The notes beneath the pieces are model-generated. The model saw only the letters and a list, made by a program, of their open reading frames with translations, did not search any database and was not told where the DNA came from. From Candidatus Iainarchaeum sp. (GTDB lineage Archaea; Iainarchaeota; Iainarchaeia; Iainarchaeales; DTGL01): DNA of 33,246 bases. The position numbers and the translations under genes were made by a program. Positions 1 to 7,724 of the stretch are shown here, one piece after another. Position 1 is the stretch's first letter. Each line of letters begins with the position of its first letter. The stretch covers positions 85,536 through 118,781 of the forward strand of contig JAOAJX010000002.1 of assembly GCA_026413945.1 (NCBI GenBank). Direction: 5' to 3'.

Positions 1-1
1 C

Positions 2-61
2 GAACCTCTGGAGACAATAGTACCTTGCCCAGACATATGTGAGAATGGTGCATGTCGCTAA
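2..61 (+). CDS. C-terminal tail of a Cys-rich protein (5' truncated by window edge)
   Basis: Only the last 19 codons are inside the window, in the frame starting at base 2 and ending with TAA at 59-61. The tail contains three cysteines in the pattern CPDICENGAC followed by a terminal Arg. Short Cys-rich tails of this kind are common on secreted or membrane-anchored archaeal proteins, and the protein at 22994-23431 ends in a similar style. The other two forward frames stop early (at 40-42 and 18-20), which supports this frame. The function cannot be told from so little sequence. Confidence 0.45.
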   Translation, partial: EPLETIVPCPDICENGACR

Positions 62-83
62 ATATTAAGCATGGTGAATTTTT

Positions 84-1325
84 TTGAGAAAAAAGAATAA
101 ACTCAAGGAAATAGACCAAACAATGTATACGCTTCTGCTTCGCGAAAAGAAAAGGCAAATGCAAGGCCTTGAGCTTATTCCCAGTGAAAATTTTGTAAGT
201 AAAGCTGTGCTTGAAGCTTTGGGCAGCGTTGCTACTAATAAGTACAGTGAGGGCTATCCGGGAAGGCGATATTATGGCGGAAATGAGATAATTGATGAAA
301 TAGAGTTACTTGCAATTGAACGCCTGAAAAAACTATTCTCTGCTCAGCATGCTAATGTGCAGCCATTAAGCGGTGCACCAGCGAACATGGCTGCTTTTTT
401 TGCATTAATGGAACCTGGTGATAAGTTTATGGCCTTAAAGCTTGATATGGGTGGCCATCTTACGCATGGACATTTGGCAAACTTTTCAGGAAAGCTCTTC
501 AAGCCTGTACATTACTTACTTGACCCAAAAACCGAGATGCTCGATTATGATGCCATTGAAAAATTAGCCATTGAAGAAAAGCCAAAACTTATCTTGGCTG
601 GTTATACAGCATATCCACGTGCAATTGATTTTAAGAGAATAAAAGAAATTGCTGATAAGGTTGGTGCCTATTCAATGGCAGATATTGCACATATTGCTGG
701 GCTTTGCTGCACAGGCGTGCATGAAAACCCTGTACCTTATTTTGATATCATTACCACGACTACGCACAAAACGCTCCGTGGTCCAAGGGGCGCAGCAATA
801 ATGTGCAAAGAAGAGTACGCGAAAAGTGTTGATAAGGCAGTTTTCCCTTTCTTGCAAGGTGGACCTCATGAAAATGTGATTGCGGCAAAAGCCGTAGCTT
901 TCAAGGAAGCATCTACTGAAAAATTCAAAGAATATGCAAAGCAAATAGTCAAAAATTCTAGAGCATTAGCTGACGAACTTATTGCTCTCGGCTTTAGGCT
1001 AGTTTCCGGTGGCACAGACAATCATTTGCTGCTTGTTGATCTCACAAACAAGAAAATAAGCGGGGGCGAAGCCCAAAACGTTCTTGAAAAAGCAAAAATA
1101 TACTGCAATAAAAATGCAATTCCTTATGACAAGCGCTCACTTTTTGATCCAAGTGGAATACGCTTGGGAACACCTGCGCTCACTACAAGAGGAATGAAGG
1201 AAAATGAAATGAGGGAAATTGCCTCTCTTATTGCTCGCGTGCTTGCTAAGCCACAAAGCGGAGCCAACATAAAAGAAGTGGCAAAAGAAGTACAGCAATT
1301 ATGCCAAAGCTTTCCATTTTACTAA
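84..1325 (+). CDS. glyA: Serine hydroxymethyltransferase
   Basis: PLP enzyme that interconverts serine and glycine while moving a one-carbon unit to or from a folate or methanopterin carrier; cytoplasmic. The 413-residue product is normal length. It shows the LIPSENF motif near residue 31, the NKYSEGYPGRRYYGG block at 52-66, and the PLP-binding motif TTTTHK with the Schiff-base Lys at 229. The start is a TTG at 84, chosen because the family needs the helix before residue 30 and no ATG or GTG is available in frame; a GGTG ribosome-binding motif lies at 73-76. An ATG at 71 is out of frame and opens only a nine-codon peptide. It follows the truncated Cys-rich gene by 22 nt and converges on the next gene. 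Family assignment is secure; the C1 carrier is not known. Confidence 0.96.
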   Translation: MRKKNKLKEIDQTMYTLLLREKKRQMQGLELIPSENFVSKAVLEALGSVATNKYSEGYPGRRYYGGNEIIDEIELLAIERLKKLFSAQHANVQPLSGAPANMAAFFALMEPGDKFMALKLDMGGHLTHGHLANFSGKLFKPVHYLLDPKTEMLDYDAIEKLAIEEKPKLILAGYTAYPRAIDFKRIKEIADKVGAYSMADIAHIAGLCCTGVHENPVPYFDIITTTTHKTLRGPRGAAIMCKEEYAKSVDKAVFPFLQGGPHENVIAAKAVAFKEASTEKFKEYAKQIVKNSRALADELIALGFRLVSGGTDNHLLLVDLTNKKISGGEAQNVLEKAKIYCNKNAIPYDKRSLFDPSGIRLGTPALTTRGMKENEMREIASLIARVLAKPQSGANIKEVAKEVQQLCQSFPFY

Positions 1326-1344
1326 TTAAGCAAAACTTTCTGGC

Positions 1345-1905
1345 TTACTTTTGCTTTCCCTTTTCATTTTTTTGAGCATTGTCTTCAACATGTTTCTCTG
1401 CTTCGCTCTTAGTTTTGTCAAAAACAGCCGCTGTTTCTTTATCAAAGAAAAGCAGGTATATAATTATGCCACCACCAACCAACAAAAGAATGCCAAATAT
1501 GCTGAGAAAAACCAAAATGCCTGGAATAAGCATTCCGAAAATTACTGACACAAGACTCAAATAACGTGACCAGTTTTTGCCTTTGTATATGAATATTGCA
1601 GACAAAAGGCTTATTATTGAAATTATAAACATTAATGCACCAACAATTGTAAACGTTGTACCAAGCATGGGAAGTACATCCACTAATATTGCTTCTGTGT
1701 TTTTATCCTCAGTTTTTAGAAGTGCCATGAATTCCGGGTTTGATTCTAGCTCTCGAACCATTTGGTTGAATAGTTCATCTCCAGGCTTGAGCGAAGCTAG
1801 AATTGGCCCACTAAATATAAAAATGACTCCAAAAATGGCTAAAAATACAAAATGAATCGCTAATAAAATTATTGAAATAATCTGCCCTCTGGACAAAATT
1901 TGCAT
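1345..1905 (-). CDS. Multi-pass membrane protein of unknown function
   Basis: 186 residues. A first membrane helix spans about residues 9-33, followed by an external or loop segment rich in acidic residues (about 40-70). Three further hydrophobic stretches follow at about 78-107, 113-133 and 134-155. The C-terminal 30 residues are highly charged and end in a Lys-rich tail, presumably cytoplasmic. A Gly-Gly-Gly-Ile motif lies in the last helix. The ATG start has a TATA-like TTTTTAAAG about 27 nt upstream on the minus strand, so the transcript is probably leaderless. It ends 19 nt from glyA (convergent). I do not recognise a named family; the layout resembles small DUF4064-like four-helix membrane proteins, but that is only a resemblance. 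Confidence 0.75.
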   Translation of the reverse strand: MQILSRGQIISIILLAIHFVFLAIFGVIFIFSGPILASLKPGDELFNQMVRELESNPEFMALLKTEDKNTEAILVDVLPMLGTTFTIVGALMFIISIISLLSAIFIYKGKNWSRYLSLVSVIFGMLIPGILVFLSIFGILLLVGGGIIIYLLFFDKETAAVFDKTKSEAEKHVEDNAQKNEKGKQK

Positions 1906-1999
1906 ATTACAAAGTAATTACAATAGCTTTAAAAATCTCTGCTTTTTATATGTGCAGTAAGTTTAATAAACCCCTAAAACTATCATTAGTAAGATCTAT

Positions 2000-2470
2000 A
2001 TGCTCAAAGGCAGGGGCAAACTTCTATTGTTGCTTATTTTTGCGTATTTTGGCTTAGCTTCAGCAAGGGTTTCTATAAGCGATACGAATGTTATCATAAC
2101 AGACACAAACAAAGTAACGTTGCATGTTGAATGTTATGATGAGAATGGCAACAAAGTAAGCTCAAGCACAAATGTTAGATATTCGATATATGAAGAGACC
2201 AACTGCAATGATATCAATTATATTATCTCCCAGTCAACAGTCGGATGCAACACATCGGCAGACATTGGTGAATATGGGCCAGGATTACATTGTTTAGTTA
2301 TTGAGACGGTTGGAAGTGAAGCTTATATTCACACAACTTTTTTTAACATAAACAAGCCAAGAGTGGATTATACAAGCATTGACGAAGGCGGTGTTTTGAC
2401 TGCAATTTTGGTTGTTCTGATGTTATTTACAGTTTTAAGCGTTAAAGATAAAGGTAAAGAAGGCCGGTAG
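2000..2470 (+). CDS. Secreted, C-terminally anchored protein of unknown function
   Basis: 156 residues. The N-terminus has basic residues followed by a Leu-rich core and an Ala-Ser-Ala motif near 20-22, typical of a Sec signal peptide. The mature part (about 23-130) is rich in Thr, Ser, Asn and Val, with four cysteines, and looks like a beta-sandwich of the Ig-like or carboxypeptidase-regulatory kind. A single hydrophobic helix at about 131-147 precedes a short basic tail, so the domain is probably displayed outside the cell and tethered to the membrane. A TATA-like TTTAATAAA at about 1961-1969 places the transcription start close to the ATG. Divergent from the membrane gene at 1345-1905. No named family recognised. 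Confidence 0.75.
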   Translation: MLKGRGKLLLLLIFAYFGLASARVSISDTNVIITDTNKVTLHVECYDENGNKVSSSTNVRYSIYEETNCNDINYIISQSTVGCNTSADIGEYGPGLHCLVIETVGSEAYIHTTFFNINKPRVDYTSIDEGGVLTAILVVLMLFTVLSVKDKGKEGR

Positions 2471-2568
2471 GAGGAGCACAGCGTATAAACTCGCTTTTAG
2501 GTTTTGCGATAAGTAAATTGGCTTGCTGAATTATTGTATTTGGGAGTCGCCAAGGCAAACAAAATTGT

Positions 2569-3237
2569 TTACTTGAAATCAGTGATCCTCTTCTGAAGTT
2601 TAGATTCCAGTGTTTTTATTGCTGGATCCCATAAAGATCTTGCAAATGGTGGCAGTTTGCCATTTTCCTCAACATATTTTTCTATAAATTTTTTTGTAGC
2701 CGGATCATGCCAATATCCTGAGCCAATATCGCCATATTTATTGACATATTCTGAAATCTCCGCGTCTCTTTCAACCTTTGCAAGTATAGAAGCTGCGCTC
2801 ACAACAGCATATTTGCTGTCTGCGAAATGCTCTGACTTTATAAGAGGTCTGTAACTAAGATATTTTTGAATTCTTTTTCCATAATTTTCTTGAATTACAT
2901 CTGGAGCATCAACAATAACAATCTCTGGCCTTGGCCTTAATTGTTCTATTATTTGTGCAGCTTTAAATGCTTCAATCTCGTTGAGTGATTTTGTTGGCAT
3001 AAGATTATTAAGTTCAGCTGCGCTTATTTTTACTATTGCGTAATCCTGAACAATATTTTTTATTTTTGAAAACATTGAGCTTCTCTTTTTTGGGCTCAGC
3101 TCTTTGGAATCTCTAACTCCAAGTTCAATAAGCTGCTCCTCTTGCTCTTTGCTTGCGAGTGCGCCACAGATAACTAAAGGGCCTAACACGGGGCCACGAC
3201 CTGCTTCATCTATGCCAGCAACAAAAATTTTCTTCAT
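2569..3237 (-). CDS. rnhB: Ribonuclease HII
   Basis: Endonuclease that cuts the RNA strand of RNA-DNA hybrids and removes single ribonucleotides from DNA; cytoplasmic, metal dependent. The 222-residue length is typical of archaeal RNase HII. The N-terminal motif GIDEAGRGP carries the acidic pair Asp10-Glu11. DSKEL follows near residue 43, then IVDAPD, and the SAASILAKVERD block that supplies the last metal ligand; the GSGYWHDP motif is also present. The ATG start is probably leaderless: a TATA-like TTTTAAATTTAA lies 20-30 nt upstream. It is divergent from the L35Ae gene, and the two share one AT-rich promoter region. Confidence 0.97.
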   Translation of the reverse strand: MKKIFVAGIDEAGRGPVLGPLVICGALASKEQEEQLIELGVRDSKELSPKKRSSMFSKIKNIVQDYAIVKISAAELNNLMPTKSLNEIEAFKAAQIIEQLRPRPEIVIVDAPDVIQENYGKRIQKYLSYRPLIKSEHFADSKYAVVSAASILAKVERDAEISEYVNKYGDIGSGYWHDPATKKFIEKYVEENGKLPPFARSLWDPAIKTLESKLQKRITDFK

Positions 3238-3301
3238 TGAAACAAATCACTTTGATTAAATTTAAAAATGCTTCATTGGAAGATATTTAGTGCTGATTAA
3301 C

Positions 3302-3562
3302 ATGGAAGGTATCATAAAGAACTATCGACGTGGCCGAAGGACGCAAAACACAAGGCAGGCAATAATATTACTCCCCGGGGTAGATAAGAAAGCCAAAGCA
3401 TATGCCTTTATGGGAAAAAAGGTCGAGTACAAAACAGAATGTGGTAAAAAAATCTGTGGGAAAATAGTAGATGCGCATGGCGATAAGGGTGCTGTCCGTG
3501 CAATATTTGAGAAAGGCCTGCCAGGCCAAGCGATAGGAAGCAAAGTTTTAATACAAGGTTAA
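3302..3562 (+). CDS. rpl35ae: Large ribosomal subunit protein eL33 (L35Ae)
   Basis: Small basic protein of the archaeal/eukaryotic large ribosomal subunit. The C-terminal half carries the family signature GAVRAIFEKGLPGQAIG, followed by a short terminal strand. I prefer the ATG at 3302 (86 residues) because family members begin with a hydrophobic strand and YRRG just after Met. A GTG at 3290 would add four residues. A TATA-like TTTAAAAAT at 3261-3269 puts the transcription start near 3290, so the leader would be about 10 nt or absent. Divergent from rnhB. Confidence 0.95.
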   Translation: MEGIIKNYRRGRRTQNTRQAIILLPGVDKKAKAYAFMGKKVEYKTECGKKICGKIVDAHGDKGAVRAIFEKGLPGQAIGSKVLIQG

Positions 3563-3653
3563 GAACTATTTCGCATTTTGAAGAGTTTTAGTTTTACACT
3601 AGTAAGAGCCAAAGAAGTTATTGTAAGATTAGATAATTGAAAATAACTAAAAA

Positions 3654-3953
3654 TTAACCAATCTTTGTGGGAAATGCTCTGTTTACTTGATCAACCGTGC
3701 GATCGCACTTACGGCACATTTCATACAAATCCTTGCAATAGCGCATATTTCCCCACGCTTTTTTGATCTCCTCTGCACTTGCGTTTTTTGCCCTTAAGTC
3801 ATCATATAGATTGCCGTAATAAGCGATCATTTCCTTTAAAGCACTCTCGACTTCCTTGCGCTCTGACTCATCATTTTTTATTGTTCTTCGCGCGTAGCAT
3901 AGGGGGCATTTCTTTTTACATATCTTTACTAGTACTGAAATCCTATCGTCCAT
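3654..3953 (-). CDS. Small Cys-rich protein, putative metal binder
   Basis: 99 residues, charged and mostly helical. Cysteines cluster at both ends: C12, C16 and C19 (CKKKCPLC), then C73, C79 and C82 (CKDLYEMCRKC). The middle is a helix of about 45 residues rich in Glu, Lys and Ala. Two CxxC pairs separated by a helical segment suggest a zinc-stabilised hairpin. I recognise no family. It stands alone between L35Ae and tfb, with about 90 nt of AT-rich sequence on each side. The ATG start opens directly into the coding frame. Confidence 0.65.
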   Translation of the reverse strand: MDDRISVLVKICKKKCPLCYARRTIKNDESERKEVESALKEMIAYYGNLYDDLRAKNASAEEIKKAWGNMRYCKDLYEMCRKCDRTVDQVNRAFPTKIG

Positions 3954-4050
3954 AGTATTCTATTTATGAGGCATGGTTTTTTAAAGCATCAAGAAATAGT
4001 GTTATGCGCATACATTTAAAAATAGGAAAAATTAAAAAGAAAAAAGTTGC

Positions 4051-4959
4051 TTATGCAGCCACATCTATGCCAAGTTCTTTTTTAAGTTCTCTATATCTGT
4101 TTCTTATGGTAACTTCTGTTACGCCAGCCACATTAGCAACTTCTTTCTGTGTCCTGCGCTCAGCCAATAGCAAGCTCGCTATGTAAACTGCGGCCGCCGC
4201 TACGCCTGTAGGGCCGCGACCGCTTATAAGGCCTTTCTTTATCGCCTTTTCTATGATCTCTCGGCCTTTCTCTTGAACTTCGCCGCTTAGGTTAAGCTCT
4301 GTTGCAAACCTTGGTATGTAATGCACAGGGTTTGTCAAAGGCACGTCAAACTTTAGCTCCCTCACAAGGAACCTATAAGTTCTGCCTATTTCCTTTTTTG
4401 TCAATCCTGATGCCTCAGCCATTTCGTTGAGGGTTCTCGGAACCTGATATGTTCTACAGACAGCGTAGAGGATTGCTGCAACAACTGCTTCAATAAGGCG
4501 TCCCCTTATGAGTCCTTTTTCAACGGTTTTTCTATAAAGGAGGGCTGATGCTTCAACCAAAGACTCGGGGATGTTTAGGTAGCTAGCTATTCTTCGCAGC
4601 TCAGTCAACGCGATGCTTAAGTTTCTTTCCATAGATGAGCTTACTGAAGTGCGCTTATGCCACTTTATAAGCCTATACATTTGGGCTTTACCTTGAGTTG
4701 AAAGCTTGTTCCCGCGCAAATCTCTTCCTTTCCTGTCTATCATAGTAACAAGACCTTTATTGAGCTTTACATACTTTTTAGGAGATCCAGCTCTTGCACG
4801 TTTTTCAAATTGGTCAGAATCAAATGAACGCCAATCTTTGCCTAAGTCAATAAGATCTTCTGAAATTACAAGGCCACATTTGCCACAGATTACTTCGCCT
4901 CTGCTTTCATCCTTCTTGAGCTTTGTTGATCCACATTCTGGGCACTTTGTTGCTTCCAC
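4051..4959 (-). CDS. tfb: Transcription initiation factor IIB (TFB)
   Basis: General transcription factor that binds TBP and the BRE next to the TATA box and recruits RNA polymerase. From the GTG at 4959 the protein is 302 residues: an N-terminal zinc ribbon with Cys6, Cys9, Cys25 and Cys28, a B-reader/linker segment containing the conserved DWRSF, and two cyclin-fold repeats (about 105-200 and 205-300). The second repeat includes GLISGRGPTGVAAAAVYIAS. The GTG start is preferred over an upstream TTG (4983) because a GGTG motif lies exactly 5 nt upstream, as for other genes here, and it places the ribbon at the usual distance from the N-terminus. The upstream region is shared with a divergent gene. 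Other paralogues may exist elsewhere. Confidence 0.97.
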   Translation of the reverse strand: MEATKCPECGSTKLKKDESRGEVICGKCGLVISEDLIDLGKDWRSFDSDQFEKRARAGSPKKYVKLNKGLVTMIDRKGRDLRGNKLSTQGKAQMYRLIKWHKRTSVSSSMERNLSIALTELRRIASYLNIPESLVEASALLYRKTVEKGLIRGRLIEAVVAAILYAVCRTYQVPRTLNEMAEASGLTKKEIGRTYRFLVRELKFDVPLTNPVHYIPRFATELNLSGEVQEKGREIIEKAIKKGLISGRGPTGVAAAAVYIASLLLAERRTQKEVANVAGVTEVTIRNRYRELKKELGIDVAA

Positions 4960-5037
4960 AAAATCACCTTCCCATACACCCAACTCAAAAATAATATTTC
5001 AAAATCTAGTCCAAAAATTTGCCTCGAAAAAAGATAA

Positions 5038-5049
5038 CTTTATATAAGT
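5038..5049. promoter_or_regulatory. Symmetrical TATA element between tfb and the 5215 operon
   Basis: The stretch ctttatataagt is nearly its own reverse complement. Read to the right, it would start transcription near 5070, leaving a leader of about 145 nt before the gene at 5215. Read to the left, it would start near 5016, leaving a leader of about 57 nt before tfb that contains its GGTG. A 12-bp palindrome, aaaaccggtttt, lies at 5150-5161 and a GCATAAA/TTTATGC inverted repeat at 5105-5138, both upstream of a second TATA-like stretch (about 5173-5184). These could be operator or RNA elements, but nothing proves it. Confidence 0.4.
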
Positions 5050-5214
5050 AACTGCTGCGTACCTACTATTTAATACTATCGTTTTAGAATTCAGAACCTG
5101 CTGGGCATAAAAAATGGCAAAAAGCACGAAATTTATGCTTAATGCTTACAAAACCGGTTTTTTGCGTGGGCAAATTATTTTAACTTCTACGATACACACA
5201 AAATATAGGGCATT

Positions 5215-6162
5215 ATGGCAAAAATATACAAAAAAGATTCTTCTGTTGCTTATGAGCTTCCAGATGAGATTGCTTCAGGTCTTGGCCTTAGCCAGAATTC
5301 AGATTACGAGCTTGTGGAGCTAAGTCCTGGGTCTTATGCGCTGATTGAAAAAAAATTTCCTGGTGAAATATCAAGGCATACTGAAACAGACAAGAAAATC
5401 TTCAAAATGATTGAAGAAAAGTCATATGCAGAAAGAGTGGAAGGCAAGTTTGAGAAGCTTTTAAGCAGCGAAGAACTAAAAAGATTTAAGGAGCTTTTAA
5501 AAGAAGGCAAGATCGTTCTTTACAAATCATCTGACAAGTATAAAAAAGCAATATACAAGCTTTCAAGTGGGCTTGCGAGTGGAATTGCAAGTGTTGGCAA
5601 AGAGGTGGGCAAAAAAATAATGGAGACGTCGCAGAGCATAGAGGAAGCCGCCGCAAGAGCCAAAATGGAGCAAAAAAAAGAGGAAGCTTCAGAAAGTCCT
5701 ACTCAAATTGAAAATAGAGCCATAAAGGAAAAGATAACCTATAGTGCAAGTGACGCTGATTACAAGAAAAAGCAATATAGCGGTGCGCCGAGCAAAATTG
5801 CAGAAAATTTGGTTGTTCCGAGTACTGAAGAAACAAGACTTATTAAGCAAGAATATGCGATAGTAAGGGATGAAAATGTGGCAAAAGCTTTATCTGCAAG
5901 GCTCAGCGATGATATAAAGCGAAAAGAAGTCTTGGGAATAAAGACATTTGACGGTGAATATTTTATAATTAAGAGGCCTCTTTACGACAAGTGTTCGCCA
6001 ATAATATTACAATATATAATAGCGCACAACACATGCACCATAGAGGCTATCTCAAATGACCTTGGGTTGGATAAGGATTTAGTAAAAATAGTGTGTGAGT
6101 TTTTAAGAGAAAGCGGTGAAATTACGGAAAGAAGAAAAGGAATATATGAATACATAAGTTAG
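5215..6162 (+). CDS. Putative regulator: AbrB-like N-terminus and winged-helix C-terminus
   Basis: 315 residues. Residues 1-48 resemble a SpoVT/AbrB swapped-hairpin domain: a strand, a Leu-Pro-Asp-Glu-Ile turn, a short helix ending in GLGLS, and a strand with Asp-Tyr-Glu-Leu. Residues 50-200 are highly charged and helical. The last 75 residues form a likely winged helix: a helix at KCSPIILQYIIAHN, a recognition region at IEAISNDLGLDKDLVKIVC, and a wing ending in RRKGIYEY. This suggests a DNA-binding or adaptor protein. The USP-like gene follows after 8 nt, and its GGTG overlaps this gene's TAG stop, so the two are probably translationally coupled. Domain calls come from pattern reading only. 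Confidence 0.7.
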   Translation: MAKIYKKDSSVAYELPDEIASGLGLSQNSDYELVELSPGSYALIEKKFPGEISRHTETDKKIFKMIEEKSYAERVEGKFEKLLSSEELKRFKELLKEGKIVLYKSSDKYKKAIYKLSSGLASGIASVGKEVGKKIMETSQSIEEAAARAKMEQKKEEASESPTQIENRAIKEKITYSASDADYKKKQYSGAPSKIAENLVVPSTEETRLIKQEYAIVRDENVAKALSARLSDDIKRKEVLGIKTFDGEYFIIKRPLYDKCSPIILQYIIAHNTCTIEAISNDLGLDKDLVKIVCEFLRESGEITERRKGIYEYIS

Positions 6163-6170
6163 GTGTTTTG

Positions 6171-6551
6171 ATGCATGCGATGCTTCCGATAATTTCAGGA
6201 GAGGAAGCAAGCATAGAAATATTTGGAAAAATTTCAAAAGGCATAAAAAAGTTAACAGTTCTAATTGTTGTTGACACTGAGATTAAAAAAACATCTTATG
6301 AAGCTACAAGCTTTCTTTCAGAAGCGCAGAGAAAAGCAGAAGAGATTTGCGAAGCCTTTGGAAAAAAGAGGAAATCCTGCGAAGTGATTGTAGAATGGGG
6401 TGACCCTATAAGCAAAATCGATAGGAATGCAAGGCTAAAAGGCGTTAGAAAGATTTTCATAGTTGAAAGTGAAAGTGAATTTGTGAAAAAGGCAGTTGAG
6501 GAGCTCAAAAAAAGAAAGGAATATGCTGTTGAGATAATAAAGACTAAATAA
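6171..6551 (+). CDS. USP-like alpha/beta protein
   Basis: 126 residues from the ATG at 6171, which has GGTG exactly 5 nt upstream; an in-frame TTG at 6168 is less likely. The fold pattern is strand (KKLTVLIVVD), long helix, strand (CEVIVEWGDP), helix, strand (VRKIFIVES), helix, strand. This resembles the universal stress protein superfamily, including a WGDP turn where USPs often carry a similar G-D-P. A clear nucleotide-binding G-x2-G-x9-G(S/T) motif is absent, so it is likely a non-ATP-binding member or a distant relative. It is the second gene of a two-gene operon with the AbrB-like/winged-helix protein, which suggests a shared function, perhaps stress signalling (inference). Confidence 0.65.
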   Translation: MHAMLPIISGEEASIEIFGKISKGIKKLTVLIVVDTEIKKTSYEATSFLSEAQRKAEEICEAFGKKRKSCEVIVEWGDPISKIDRNARLKGVRKIFIVESESEFVKKAVEELKKRKEYAVEIIKTK

Positions 6552-6606
6552 TCATAGACAAATAAAAATAAATAGACATTTATTCTAATTATGGCAAGGT
6601 GTCGGT

Positions 6607-7710
6607 ATGGATTTTGATGTTTTTGGGCCTGAGTTCTCATTGACAGTTTATAATCCAAAGGTTGGTCTTAAGGGTTTTGTTGTTATAGACAACACAGCTT
6701 TGGGTCCTGGAAAAGGAGGTATAAGGCTTACTACAAGTGTCACGCTTGAAGAAGTTGCAAAGCTTGCAAGAGGCATGACATGGAAATGTGCAATGGCTGA
6801 TCTTCCTTTTGGTGGTGCCAAGGCAGGGATTGTTGCAGATTCTGACTTTATGACAAAAGAAAGAAAAGCAGAACTTATAAAGGCCTTTGCAGAAAAGCTT
6901 GATGGGATAGTACCGCAGAGATACATTGCTGGCCCGGATATGAACACAACACAAGAAGAAATGCGAGTTTTTGCAGAAACCCTAAAAACAGAAAAAGCAT
7001 GCACAGGCAAACCAAAAGAAATGGGCGGCTTGCCGCATGAGCTCGGAAGCACTGGGTTTGGCGTTTTTCATGCAGCAAAAATTGGGGCTGAATTTGCAGG
7101 CATTGAAATTGCAGAGGCCAAAGTCGCAATAGAAGGCTTTGGAAATGTTGGTAGTTTTGTTGGAAAATTTCTTAACGAAGCTGGTGCAAAGCTTGTTGGC
7201 ATATCAGATATAAAAGGCCTTGTTTTCTGCGAAGATGGGCTAAACTACGAAAAGCTTATGGAAGCAATTAAAAACACTCGCTCGGTAACTGGCTATGATG
7301 GTAATGCTAAGTTGATGGACAAGCATGAGATAATAGGCCTTGATGTCGACATATTAGTAACAGCTGCTGTACCTGACCTAATAAAAATCAACGAGATTAA
7401 TGTAGTGAAGGCAAAACTTATAGTAGAAGGTTCAAATATTCCAATGACTCAGGAAGTTGAAGAAGCATTAGCTGCCAAAGGCAAGGTAATAATTCCTGAC
7501 TTCGTTGCTAATGCTGGTGGTGTTATATCAAGCTATGTTGAATATAAAGGCGGAGATGCTAATGAAATGTTTAAGATTGTCAAAAAAAAGATTACCAACA
7601 ATACTAAGTTAGTTTTGGAGCGTGCTGGAAAAAAAGGAAATACAAGGGCGGTAGCAAACGAAATTGCAAAGGAGCGAGTGCTTAAGAAATGCACATGGTG
7701 CAAGATTTAA
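6607..7710 (+). CDS. gdhA: Glutamate dehydrogenase-type Glu/Leu/Phe/Val dehydrogenase
   Basis: NAD(P)-dependent oxidative deamination of an amino acid, most likely glutamate to 2-oxoglutarate and ammonia; cytoplasmic. The product is 367 residues, about 50 shorter at the N-terminus than typical archaeal GDH and close to Leu/Phe dehydrogenase length. It has the LPFGGAKAGI signature (catalytic Lys72), Lys60 in MTWK, the GPDMNT motif with Asp111, and the Rossmann fingerprint GFGNVG at 177-182. The DLPFGG sequence favours glutamate over leucine. The C-terminal three Cys/Trp/Cys residues are unusual. The start has GGTG at 6598-6601 with a 5-nt spacer, and an A/T-rich TATA-like stretch at about 6560-6575. 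Substrate and cofactor are not certain. Confidence 0.9.
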   Translation: MDFDVFGPEFSLTVYNPKVGLKGFVVIDNTALGPGKGGIRLTTSVTLEEVAKLARGMTWKCAMADLPFGGAKAGIVADSDFMTKERKAELIKAFAEKLDGIVPQRYIAGPDMNTTQEEMRVFAETLKTEKACTGKPKEMGGLPHELGSTGFGVFHAAKIGAEFAGIEIAEAKVAIEGFGNVGSFVGKFLNEAGAKLVGISDIKGLVFCEDGLNYEKLMEAIKNTRSVTGYDGNAKLMDKHEIIGLDVDILVTAAVPDLIKINEINVVKAKLIVEGSNIPMTQEVEEALAAKGKVIIPDFVANAGGVISSYVEYKGGDANEMFKIVKKKITNNTKLVLERAGKKGNTRAVANEIAKERVLKKCTWCKI

Positions 7711-7724
7711 GCATTTCTCTTACT

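Noticed and set aside
71-100. ATG at 71 as the start of glyA or of a leader peptide
   Set aside because: It is out of frame with glyA and stops after nine codons. It overlaps the GGTG used by the TTG at 84. A leader-peptide role cannot be excluded but nothing supports it.
5040-5110. Possible tRNA or structured small RNA after the TATA element
   Set aside because: No T-loop consensus, acceptor stem or other RNA family pattern could be formed from the bases; only short inverted repeats are present.
5114-5323. 69-codon frame starting MAKSTKF upstream of the 5215 gene
   Set aside because: Its second half overlaps the 5215 coding region in another frame by 109 nt, and it has no ribosome-binding motif. 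The first half lies in what looks like a leader with inverted repeats.
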